DNA of 64,000 nt. Origin: Euonymus europaeus (lineage: Eukaryota; Streptophyta; Magnoliopsida; Celastrales; Celastraceae). The notes beneath the pieces were generated by a model. The model was not told the origin of the DNA. It made no database searches and saw nothing but the letters and a program-made list of their open reading frames with translations. A program made the position numbers and the translations under genes. Each line of letters starts with the position of its first letter. Positions within the stretch are counted from its first letter, which is position 1. Below, piece by piece: positions 1 to 10,900 of this stretch. The stretch spans positions 24,447,555-24,511,554 of the forward strand of contig OY756963.1 in the NCBI GenBank assembly GCA_963580455.1. Reading direction: 5' to 3'.

Positions 1-798
1 ACCCTAGCTGGAGTAAGGAACTGAAGGTTTGTTAACAATTGAAAGGGATGAACGAGAATCAAAATTGACAATACTTGTAAAGCAACATCGATCCAAAATC
101 AATTAATTCCGCATAGCAACAATTATATTAGGTTACTGTATTGCTTGAAGCTTCTATAGAAAAAAAGAGTAATCAACGGTTTGGTGTGCCAAAGCTTTAT
201 AATCTATACTCTAGAAAAGAAGAGAGAACTATGAAACTTGAAAAATGATCATATTGAGTGCTACTAAGAAGACAACCGAGAGACAGCTCGCAAAACACCA
301 TCACTTACACTGTTGGCTTGCCCGGTGCTATTAGAGTTCGCAAAGCACCGTCAACGGTTAGTTTCCGACGAGGTCACGATCGGGGAGAGAGAGAGAGAGA
401 GAGAGAGAAGGAGGGAGGAAGTCGCGACTCTATTAGTGCTATCTTTGTTAAAACGGTGCGTATATTCGGTGTTCCGAAATTGTATCTGAACCGTTGATCG
501 CACTGATGAAAACCTTCATTTTCCGCCGTAGGATAACAACCACTCACACTGCATCTCCCTCTGAGATTTTACTGCAACTCTTTTGTCGAGTTTCTCTGTT
601 TGCTTCATCACATCACATGTTCGAACCAGCAATTAGAAAAAGGGATTCGCTGTCCTAGCATTTACTTGTCCGTAAAAGTTGCGAAAGTCGTGGAATGGTC
701 AGAGTTTGCCGTGGCTTGTCCAGTTAAGGTTTGAGATGGGGACGTAGTGCCACCGGAGTTTCCCTCTTTTCTATCTTTGTCGTCGAGTCTGTGAAGCT
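1..798. other. Upstream region of the PEX16-like exon, no gene seen
   Basis: I see no coding sequence. A GA-rich microsatellite lies at about 384-410. The last 100-200 bases before 799 probably represent promoter and 5' untranslated leader inherited with the PEX16-like first exon. Confidence 0.5.
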
Positions 799-867
799 AT
801 GGCGGTTTATAAAACGTGGGTCAGAAGCAATAAAGAATACGTGCACTCATTGGAGTCGATTGCCAAT
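799..867 (+). pseudogene. PEX16: Orphan first exon of peroxin PEX16 (gene truncated)
   Basis: The 23 codons from the ATG at 799 read as the start of plant PEX16, the peroxisomal membrane-biogenesis protein: an MAVYK start, then WVRSNKEYVHSLES, then IAN. A clean splice donor (AAT|GTAAGA) follows at 868, where plant PEX16 would continue into a GLTWLLPE-type segment. I read the next 3.2 kb in all forward frames and found no segment matching the rest of the protein before the TCP gene begins. This is therefore either a truncated duplicate carrying promoter plus exon 1, or a gene whose later exons have been lost. The exon itself has no stop or frameshift. Homology is judged from family knowledge of the N terminus. 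Only 23 residues support it, so the call is likely but not certain. Confidence 0.55.
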
Positions 868-3800
868 GTAAGATTCATGATTAGCTTTATGAGTTATTCA
901 AGTTTCAGATTCATCTTGCAGACTCAGATATGCTTTTTCAGACATCTGCTTCACTGCATAGATAGACAGAAGTACGAAGATTGCAGTAGGAAAATGATCC
1001 GCGGATTCTGTTAGCTTATGATTAGGATAAACTAGCATTCTCTCATAATTACAACATGTTTTCTTTATAAAAAAAAATCTTTTAGTTAATATGTAGTCTA
1101 CTTAGTTTGCTTGATTATTAGGTCCCTCTTCCTTTGTCTTCCTTCTACTGGTTCTTTAATTTGCTGAGGTAACTTCGTTGTTTCTCTCGTCAAAGTACAA
1201 TAGGTTTGCAGTTCTGCACATTTTTTGTGAACAATTGGACCATTTTCCTTTGTGGGTCTTCCTTATACTGGTCAATTGTATATTTGTATCCATAATATAC
1301 TGAGCGATGTAATATTTAAGCAGTTATGGATACGATGCGACACTAACTATGATCGAGTCTACGGACAAATTTTGAGAAAAAACATGCCTTTGAATTTATA
1401 TCTGTATATGGCTTTTACGGATTCTTTGATGGATTGTACTGCTCAATTTTTTTAGCTGCAAATGCAGAGATAAATGTAAAATGGCTGTATAAAATTGCGA
1501 GTCTATTACAGCTGTGTCATTTACGGACTAAAATGTTAAAGAGTTCAGATTTCAGATTGTTCAATAAAGGATGCTATGAGAAGTTCGATACGAGAGATGC
1601 TTAAATTCCATTGTTATATTCTTCAGTTAAGAGTTAAGAGAATGCTTTGCAAGCAAGGTTCAGCATGTCACAGTATAGCTTTTTTCTTGACATTTCAACA
1701 CAGAAAATATAGCCGATTATGGTATAAATTCCAGAGTATTGTGGATCCGCATTGGTAAAATGAAGTCGTTGAAATAGTATGTAAGGAGAATGAGCAGAGA
1801 TACTATTTCAAGCCCCTAGAGAAATTGAAAATCGTATTTGGGCCTAAATCTTAGGTTTTGAAATCTTAATTATTTAAATAACTAAATAAAAAAACATGAA
1901 ATTTTATTTTATTTTTTTGGTAAAATCCGAATCTGAAAAAATATAAATTGATAATCGAATCTGAAACCGTAAATGTTAATCATAGTTCTTGATTTGGTGA
2001 ATTCTTAGTGTTTTTGACTCTAGTTGTGGCTTATGATTGTAAGATTTTCCTTGTTTAATGGTGTTTGGTTTCTTGCAAAAAAAAAAAAAACTGTGGAATA
2101 GGAGTTCAAAAAAAAAAAGCATTATCTAGACTCGGATTGATTTAAATTTTTGAAAATACCTAATTGATTATAGGTGTATTTAATTTAAATTTGGACTATT
2201 AAATAAGATAATAATTAAATTCATATTAAAATTTAAACAACTAATTCCAAAAAAAAAATGTTTGAACCCAAATTTTGCATATATAATTTATGTTCAAACT
2301 TGAATTCGATCATGATTATTTGTCATTCGAATTGAACAGAGTCTTGTGACTTTCACCTACTTTGAAAGAACCATTGAAGCATAGCAGAATCAAGTTGGTT
2401 TGATTTACCGGTTTTGTTTACGAAAGTCAATGAGAGTATTTAGAGCAAGTCCCTCTATTTGAGTTTTTCTGGGCCTAGGCCCATCAAGGTTTAGGTAGTA
2501 GCACGCATAAAATATAACCATCCTGTACCACCAGTTCTATATTCGGACCTTTCTAAGCCAGGCCCATTGAGTTACAAGCACTTTCAGGCCCATAGCTCCC
2601 ACACCCATTAAAAGGCAATAGACGTGAATCAATGACGTGTTGGATGAGATCAAGTTGATGGTGATTGGTGGTAGGCTGGTAGGGCAAGTTCAAGCAGGTG
2701 TGGATCATGTGTGGCGGGACCCATTCTATAGGACATAAACTCATAAAAGAAAGCACAAATTGGGGGGGCCCTACCCACTGAGGGTCCCCAACCATCCAAG
2801 AAAAACTGAAAGGGACCACTTATTCGGCAAGTGGGTTTGGGTCAGATTTTACTGCCATGCCACATCGTGGCCTACCACCTGTTTGTGGGGCCCCATCTCC
2901 ACCAAAGAGATGATGAGGCCATCAATGGCCATCAGCGTGGATTCGGGTTCGTGCTCTCCTTCACGAGCCCTAGTGGGTTCCAACTCCATTTGGTCTACCA
3001 CATTTTGCAACTCTTGGGCCCTCCTTTTTTTTTCTCAAGAATCTAACCCTTCCGTATGCTGTATAGATTAGAGAAGTGTTAGAGAGAGAAAGAGAGAGGC
3101 CCTGATTTAGGCCCACCATTAATTGGTGGAACCCCTAATTAATATGTTTGATTGGGTCCCACAGATAACCTTAACCTTAGATTATTTTACAGTTTATATA
3201 AACTAACTTATTACTCACAGTTTAAAAGTTAACTTATTTTAACAGTTTTTTTTTTACCAAACCAAGCCATTAATGTATGTATCTAGAGCCCACCAGACCA
3301 TCATATGCTCAACGAATACGTTACTGTGAGTCGGTGATCAAGTTTTCTCAACCATAAAAATTATTTTTGAGGCCTTAACTACTAACTAGGCATGTCCCAC
3401 TACATCTATAGAAGGCCACATAAGTCAAGCACTTTGTTGATAATTTCTTTGACCAAATTTTATGGAGTCGAAATATTCTGAGTTTGATTATCATTGAAAA
3501 TAATTTTTTGTGTTCATGGATTAAGTTTCGGATATTCTATTATCAAAAAAAAAAAAATACACACAAACCTTGATCCAAATTTAGACCTATATAATCCAAA
3601 TTTATATGATGTATTTCTCGATTATATAAAAAAAACTACATAACTCATCTATCACATCAAACATCTCACGTAGTTAATGATTTATTTTCTCAACTCTATT
3701 ATGCATTAATCTTCACTTATTTTATCCTCATTTGCTTTAACTAAATTTTCGGTTAACATTTTTAGTTTTTATTTCTCATATTTTTCTAAAACAATATTGA

Positions 3801-3975
3801 AAACTAGTTCTCCAACACCACCGCCAGCGTTCAGTTGGCCCCCGCCGAACAAAATAATCAGTCCTTTAGAAAGAGGGGCCCTCCACGTGTCATCATCAGT
3901 GTGTCCAGGAAACATTGCTACCGACAGATAGCCGTGGATTTACATCAGTACGCCTTTGCAAACGAACACTCATCA
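868..3975. other. Intergenic region, AT-rich, no gene recognised
   Basis: There are several short open frames but none has a recognisable domain. The stretch at 2440-3070 is richer in GC and in GGGCCC/GGCCCA-type motifs. It holds two matches to the class I TCP binding consensus (2885-2892 and 3155-3162) upstream of the TCP gene. A-tracts and T-tracts are frequent. Confidence 0.5.
3894..3899. promoter_or_regulatory. G-box CACGTG in TCP promoter
   Basis: A perfect palindromic CACGTG followed by TC (ABRE-like) lies about 85 bp upstream of the presumed TATA box of the TCP gene. Such sites are bound by bHLH and bZIP factors; use here is inferred. Confidence 0.4.
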
Positions 3976-3980
3976 TTGCT

Positions 3981-3987
3981 TATATAT
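3981..3987 (+). promoter_or_regulatory. Presumed TATA box of the TCP gene
   Basis: The heptamer TATATAT sits 81 bp upstream of the TCP start codon, so transcription would begin around 4010-4020 with a short leader. It is placed by sequence and distance only. Confidence 0.45.
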
Positions 3988-4067
3988 TGACTTGGTTTCT
4001 CGCTTTGAACGTGTTAAGCGAGTACGAAAGCCGAGTTGCCCGTACGGACGTACCAATTTCACTGTAG

Positions 4068-5147
4068 ATGGCTGCGATTAGGAAACAAGAAGTTGTAGAC
4101 GACAAAGGCATGAGATTCGTTGATCTCCGTATTAACGGCGGAGGAGAAGATCGCATGGAATCACGTAATGATGACCGTACGATTTCCGTTGAGCCAAAGA
4201 AAGAACCAGACTCGGAGGACAACTCCCAACCAGCTTTAAGGGTGATGCCGGTGGCGGTGCGAGTTCCGGAGGAGATGCCGATGCCGTTGAATTCGGCACC
4301 TCCTCAAAAGAGATCGTCAACAAAGGACCGACATACCAAGGTTGAGGGTAGGGGGAGGAGGATCCGAATGCCCGCCACGTGTGCCGCACGAATCTTCCAA
4401 TTGACCCGGGAGCTTGGTCACAAATCGGACGGTGAAACTATCAGGTGGTTATTAGAACATGCGGAGCCGGCCATCATTGCTGCAACGGGTACCGGCACCG
4501 TACCCGCCATAGCCATGTCCGTCAATGGCACTCTTAAAATTCCGACCACCTCTAATGCTAGCTCCGAACCAACCGACCAAGCCGTCGAGAAAAAGCGTAA
4601 ACGACCTGCTAATATTGAGTATGTAGATGTTAATGACACTCCCGGGTCGGCATCCACATGTCTTGCCCCAGTATCAACTACCCAACCCCACCGAAAGCAG
4701 CAACAGCAACTCAGTCACCAGCAGCAGCAACAACAACAACAACAAACGGCCTTTGTGCAGCAGGGACTTGTACCCATGTGGGCCATACCATCAAACGCCG
4801 TCGTTCCGGGAGCTTTCTTCGTGGTCCCATCTATAACGGCCTCCATTGCAGGATCTTCAAACCAGCCTCATATATTCGCGTTTCCGGCTGCGACTCCGAC
4901 TCCGATCAATGTATCAGACAGGCCTATATCGTCCTTTTTACCAGCCAATATAGCAACTGCAACGATGGTTTCAAGCTCAACACTTTCAAGTCCAGAGCCA
5001 GGTAAAGTAACGACGTCAGTTATGGCGCCATGTTCAAGCTCTTCTCCAAGCAGCAGCACTAAAGCCACTCAGATGCTCAGAGACTTCTCTCTAGAAATTT
5101 ACGATAAGAAGGAACTTCAGTTCATGTCTCGTTCTACGAAACATTGA
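4068..5147 (+). CDS. Class I TCP transcription factor (TCP9/TCP19-like)
   Basis: Intronless 359-residue ORF for a nuclear DNA-binding protein of the plant TCP family, which controls cell proliferation and growth genes by binding GTGGGNCC-type sites. The non-canonical bHLH TCP domain spans about residues 86-140. It has the basic part [17 protein letters not shown], the class I hallmark cysteine (Cys105, in PATCAARIF) and the helix [25 protein letters not shown] stretch (about 174-179) looks like a nuclear signal. A glutamine-rich tract (about 211-226) is unusual in length and probably activating. The C terminus ([18 protein letters not shown]) matches the TCP9/TCP19 branch. The start at 4068 is the first ATG after the presumed TATA box and gives the usual length. 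No miR319 site is expected for class I. The neighbouring genes are unrelated. Confidence 0.93.
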   Translation: MAAIRKQEVVDDKGMRFVDLRINGGGEDRMESRNDDRTISVEPKKEPDSEDNSQPALRVMPVAVRVPEEMPMPLNSAPPQKRSSTKDRHTKVEGRGRRIRMPATCAARIFQLTRELGHKSDGETIRWLLEHAEPAIIAATGTGTVPAIAMSVNGTLKIPTTSNASSEPTDQAVEKKRKRPANIEYVDVNDTPGSASTCLAPVSTTQPHRKQQQQLSHQQQQQQQQQTAFVQQGLVPMWAIPSNAVVPGAFFVVPSITASIAGSSNQPHIFAFPAATPTPINVSDRPISSFLPANIATATMVSSSTLSSPEPGKVTTSVMAPCSSSSPSSSTKATQMLRDFSLEIYDKKELQFMSRSTKH

Positions 5148-6572
5148 AATGAAGAAAGGGTGCATCCGCCATGAACGGGGAGCCAGAGCGGGAGAGAGAG
5201 AGAAGAAGAGCACGTGGTCACGTGACGGAGAAAACTTTCACGTGTATGGTGGGGTCAGAGTAGGCCAAGTGGGGACCACATGTGGCAGTGGGTCAACTCT
5301 TTTCCATGAAAGCAATGAGGGGTCCGCAACTCGGCCACCGTGCAAAAAAGAGGAAAGTAGAAGAAAAATTAATAGGTAGGCCCCCCCTCATGTGATGCTG
5401 GCGCGGGACCCAATAGAGGAGAGGCAGGTGGGTCCTTGGGACCGTTTCAGCATTGTGTCCCATGTAGGTCCGCTGGCGACTTTCATTGGTTGGTTCGGTG
5501 GTCCGATCGAGAAGAGTGGTGAGGAATCAAAAAGCCTTGGCTGGGTCGTCGACGCGTGGTCTTTGCTTTGCTGTACATGGCGGGTCCATCACTTTTTGAG
5601 AGTTGACACGTGGGCCTTTATGAGGATACGCCAAACTTAAGAGTTTCTTACAAAAAGAAAACGTGATGGTGATGAGTATGGTGATGAGTGGCATCAGAAT
5701 CGGATGCCACTTGATCATTTTTTCTTTTGCTTTCTAATCTTTCAAATTAGATGCAAATTAGCGTAAATGTATTCTGTTGCATGGAAGAACTTCTCTGACT
5801 GACTTGTTATCAAAGTTTTACTACTAATATTTCTTTTTCATTGCTTTTAAGTTCAAGACTCCGCTAATCTCGATTAATTGGATTTTTAAAAAATAGGAGA
5901 CAAAAAAACATCATTTTTACTGTGAGTGACAAGTCTGGGTGGAAAAAAAAAAGTTCTCAAAACATGGTTATTTAGGAAATATTTACATGTGCGGGAGCAT
6001 AATTAATTTAAATTTTTGATCATATTTAATAGAGTATATTCAGATTTATTTTAAAATTCGGATAAATAAATTAGAGAATAATCTAATTTGTGTTAGATCC
6101 AAATAATTAAATTGGAATTTTTTTGGTGTTTAGAATCCAACTCGATTTTAAGCAAAAACTATCTGCTTGAATTCAAAATTCGAACATATAAACATAATTT
6201 AGTTCGGGTTAGAACATATTGATGACTACTAAACAGCCTAGGAGAGGAGTGAAATTGAGGTAGAGAGGGAAAGTGAGGAAAACTGAAGGAAAAATAGTGG
6301 AGTAGAGGGCAAAATTAGAAGGGAAAAATGTCATGTGATTCACAAAAACTTCTCTCAAAATTGTAGGAGAAGTGGTGCTGGGAGAGGGAAAAAAGTGAGC
6401 CCAACAGATTTTTTATATATTTTCTATAAAAATATCGGTAAGTCCCACTGACTAAGGGTAAAATGATAATATAAATCAACTCCACAAAAAAAAAAAAAAA
6501 ACTTTTCCAATTTTTCTTTCTCTATTTTTTGACCATCCAAATAATCGGACGTAAAATTAATTATTTCTTCCC

Positions 6573-6615
<43 letters not shown>

Positions 6616-7494
6616 CCTCTCCCTCCCTCTCCCTCATTCCCAAACATTTTTATAATTGGACAGAATTTTTATCAACCCTAATATAATGACGTGCACAGTT
6701 AATTGGCACGGGCAAAAAAATTGATTGGGTTACCACCTTCACCATCCTCACCAGTTACCACCTTCACCACACCTAGGTCCACTACAAGTACCACACCCGC
6801 CCAGCTAAAAGAAGTGTGGGTCCTGCTTGAGTCATGGACCAGTGACCATTACTCAAAATGGGCTACAAAAATAAAAATGAAATTGACGGATAAGATGATG
6901 TGAGCCGTGAATTCAATGATATTCTAATGGTCATACCCAACTTTCCAGCTTTGCTTTTGCTGGATTGTGGGCCTCTTATCTGTTGGCCCATTCGAATGGT
7001 CGGACCCCACTTGGTCGATGGAGTCTGGGGTCCACTTAATAGTCAGGTTTTGATATTGGGAATAGGCTCCCGGGCCCACACCACTATACCCTGTGGTCCA
7101 ATCCAGTTCATCGCATTTTCATATATATTACAATTACCTAGCCATTTCAACTTTCAAGATATTTTTTTTCCTTCCTCTGGTCACTTGGACTTTGGTGGTG
7201 GGTTGAATGGATTCTTTCAAATTTCAATAGCTGCATACTGGGCCTGGCCCATTCAGGCCACATTTTAACAACACATCCGGAGCCGAGCTCTAGGCAGCCC
7301 AAAGTTTCACAACATACCCTGATATTACCTAAAAGAAGAGGAAGATGAGTGATCTTCACTAGTCAATGGAGTTCTCTACCGTAAGATATTTTACGGCCAT
7401 TTAATAGTGCTTCAAATTCGTCCAACTTGGAACATGCTCTGAAAATTCTTATGGAATCATCCAGAACCACTGCCTGCTCTTCCGAGTCTGCATT
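5148..7494. other. TCP 3' region and intergenic DNA
   Basis: No gene is recognised. The first 500 bases are GC-richer and contain four CACGTG G-boxes (5211, 5219, 5239, 5607) and a class I TCP site at 5428-5435; a further TCP site is at 6816-6823. A 38-base A tract lies at 6576-6613, next to CT-rich repeats. The rest is AT-rich. Confidence 0.5.
5211..5244. promoter_or_regulatory. Cluster of three G-boxes just 3' of TCP
   Basis: Three perfect CACGTG palindromes (5211-5216, 5219-5224, 5239-5244) fall within 34 bp, starting 64 bp after the TCP stop codon. A fourth is at 5607-5612. Their spacing would allow side-by-side bHLH or bZIP dimers. Function is inferred. Confidence 0.45.
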
Positions 7495-7560
7495 GATCAA
7501 GTGTAATGTATTTGCGATCCTTGTCTATTGATAAGGAGCGCAAATACATTACACTTGATC
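7495..7560. repeat. Perfect 22-bp inverted repeat (hairpin)
   Basis: The arms 7495-7516 and 7539-7560 are exact reverse complements. Inside them TCCTT (7518-7522) pairs with AAGGA, leaving a loop of about 10 nt, so the whole unit folds into a 28-pair stem with one mismatch. It lies about 400 bp past the PLD-beta stop codon, on the 3' side of that gene. It could be a foldback of transposon origin or a structured RNA element. Confidence 0.7.
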
Positions 7561-7962
7561 AGTTAACGAATTTTCTAATCAAAAGCCTACTGAACTTGTT
7601 GCTGGTTGGGCTACAGTCAGGAGTCGAGAGGCTTGTAAGTTGTAACCCTTTATGTATAGTTCTTTATACTTGTGTGCAAGGAAAAGCATGACATTACAGT
7701 TTACAGCCCGTATTTGTTCTTCAATAACATGAGAACAATGCTCTGTTCATGGTATGCTAGAAGATATAAACACAACTGTGGTCAGATAGACATGCAGCCT
7801 GGAATGATGATAACCTATACATACAAGGGCACAATGACAGAGTGCAATGCCCACAGAACAAATGAAAGAAGAAAGAGAGAAAAAGACTACATTCCATAAC
7901 TGTACAGAACACTAAATTGTATTGCCGCCACTTCAAAGCCAGCAAAATTAGATTGTGAATCT

Positions 7963-10900
7963 TCAGATGGTTAGATTCTCCTGAATGGCAAGGAATGACC
8001 CGACTATATTTCCACCCACATCCGGAAACGTTTCACATCCAGGAAGAGGTCTCACCTTCCCCTTCCGATCAACTTCAACGGGATACTTCATCAAGTGTCC
8101 GCTCAGTTCAGCTACCTCATCAGCTGCAAATTGTTTCCAGTTCATTTCGCCGATTGCTCTCACTCTTCTTACACATTCAATGCTATAAGGTTGAGTGAAG
8201 CAGTCCTCAATAGTTCCCATATGCTCTGCCCAAAGAGACATCCTATAGCCATATATCTGTCATGACCATTACACAACAGCCTATCACCATATACTCTACG
8301 CTTTAATGGAAGTGATCTTTTCAGGACAAAATTAACACATCAATACTTCCAGAGCTGAATGGATCATTAAATAAAAGAAAAAGATCATCATCAACGAACA
8401 TGATATGATGCAGTTAAATATTACCTGTCCATAAGGATTGGATTGTTTCCATGCCCAGGTATGGTGAGGTTGGTATGCTCCCATTGCAATTTCAGTATCT
8501 CTTGTGCCCTCCATGGAACGCTGATTGATGTTTGCAGACCCCAATATTATGTACTCATCATCAACTATCATCCCCTTTGAGTGAACATAAATCATGAATC
8601 GTCGGTTTTTTCGACCGAGCCCCTGGAACCACCAAGATATGGCACATTCATATGCATACATTCCACAGTAAAGAGAACAGATACGAGGAATTAAAGAAGA
8701 ACAAAGAGAGGTGGTTTCAATTATTGCAGGGGAGAAAGCAAAGAAGTTAAAAACTAGCTGATTAAGCAAAACTCTTCCGGTCAAAATTCAAAAAGCTGCC
8801 TCTAGTAGTATATCAGAGATATTGTAAAGCTGAATGTTTTATAAAAGTAAAAAATATTAGAAAAGTTGCACTAGGTACTAGGTAGCTTCCAGAACTCATG
8901 GAACAGCTCGAGTCAAAATCAAGCATACAAGAAGCAATAAAAAGAAAAAAGGTTTGCAAGAAAGAAAAAGAACAAGCTAAGCAAATAACTGATTAAGCAA
9001 AACTCTTATGATTGGTAACCTGTCCCTACTATATTATAGGCATCATAAAGATTAAGAAAAGTAAAAGAAATCAGGAAAAAGTATCTTTTGGACCAGGAGG
9101 ATTCCAGTGCTCACCAAAACCACCGGTGCCAAAATCAGCAGGCAGGAACCGAAAGAGAAAAAATGGTTTTTGGGAGCAAAGAATGAATACCTGAGGAGTG
9201 TTAGCAGCTGAAGGACTTCCCACAGATGAAGCATCATATCCATCCACAGCCTCACGATTACCAAGACAGAAGAAGTTTAAATAATCCTGTGGTGAGGAAG
9301 CACCCTCAAGCCCAACCTCCACTAAAGCCTTGTAAATTGTCTCATACATCATTTGCATAGTTTTGTGCTGCAGAGAGTTGTACAAGTCAATGTTAACAAA
9401 CCTGATCCAGAGCCAATCCAAAGTCCTGTAATATGATTTGATGTCTAAATGACTGTTCAGTTCTTATACCTAGAAACCGAGATAATTAAAAAACAGGCCA
9501 ATTGAGTATTCAAGTGGGTTGATCACCAATCAACAGAATTTATAATCTTTGTTGCTAATTGTTATGCTTCCATTGAAATACCCTATTGGAAGATAATATA
9601 TTAATTGCTGAATCAAGATTTCCAGGGACAGAAATTATTTACAATAAATTCAGGCTCTATACAAGGCTCTCAGCAGTATTCCACATAAGAAACTTACAGA
9701 AGTCAAATGTTAATAAGTACATGAGTCAAAGCAGAGGTTCAGTTCTCTTCAATTGGGAAAAAAAATACAACAGTCGAGTGGATGGAAAACCAAAAATAGG
9801 GGTTTCATGACACACATAAAGATGCCTGAGTAAGGGTTATTTTGGAATGCATCGGATGTGTTAGAATGGGTATCAGTGGTAATACAAAGTCAGAGGCATT
9901 TCCAGCAAATAAATATGATTCTCATAAATGGACATAAAATACTTGAACTTCTATATCTGTATATCATGCTCTAAGTTAATGCAATATTTCAAACCTATTT
10001 GTAAAAGAGCCAAAAGCTTTAAGAAAGTTTTCGTTGGAATCATCGGCCTGTAGCAATATACCCACAGTAAATGTTTTGGTCAGCGGTTGACATTCTCTTT
10101 TCTTAAAACTGCTTTCAGACACATATATGCTGATTTCCAAGTTATATATATAATCAGCAAGCAATCCTGAATGAACATGGTTTAAGACTGCAAAGTTTAC
10201 TGTTGGAGCCCACCTGCCAAAACAAAATCCTTTGCACTGCAGCACCAGTTGGAGAACCTTCGGGCCACATTGGGACAACAATATATGCAGCAAACCTCTC
10301 ATTTGCTCTAATCTTCTCGGCTATTTTAAGAGCGATTTCCATTGGAATCAAATTATTAGCACCTGCATAAGAGTATCATTATAATACTCGGTGATTTAGC
10401 AAACTGAAATTATTCAAGTATGGAAAACACCTTTTTTAGCCATACTCTCTCCAATAACAGTAAATCCTGATGATACTGGGAAAAACAAACATGCAAGAAC
10501 ACACACATGCATGCGAATGCCTGTGCCTTTCTAATGTCTATGATGCAGAAATTGCAAAACTCATAATTGATCCCAGAAGTTAATAAAACTAACAAAACAA
10601 CAAAGTTTTACAGTAAGATAAAAAAAAAAAAATTCTGGATAGTCTAACAATAATCAATTTCACATCTTTATAGGGAAAATAAAATTCTTTACCTAAGTCT
10701 TTATAAGAACTCCAATTGTATGAGGACCCAATGAAATACTGGTTCTCAATGTAAATGAAGTGCTGGGCAGCGCGGATGGCCTTCACATATGCTGTATGTA
10801 TGCTCATGTCTATAAGTACATTCTTCCCACAAACAAGGTTCTGTTTACAGCACAGCAACAATCAACATCCATAAGCAAAAACAAAGAGAAGAGGCCAAAA

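Noticed and set aside
258..497. 79-codon plus-strand frame upstream of the PEX16-like exon
   Set aside because: Its second half is a translated GA microsatellite and no domain is visible.
2553..3071. Overlapping frames on both strands in the GC-richer part of the TCP upstream region
   Set aside because: They overlap on both strands, have no domain and look like promoter or repeat DNA.
7506..7691. Plus-strand frame with weak resemblance to the tail of a copia polyprotein
   Set aside because: The match is too short and generic; only the hairpin at its start is well supported.
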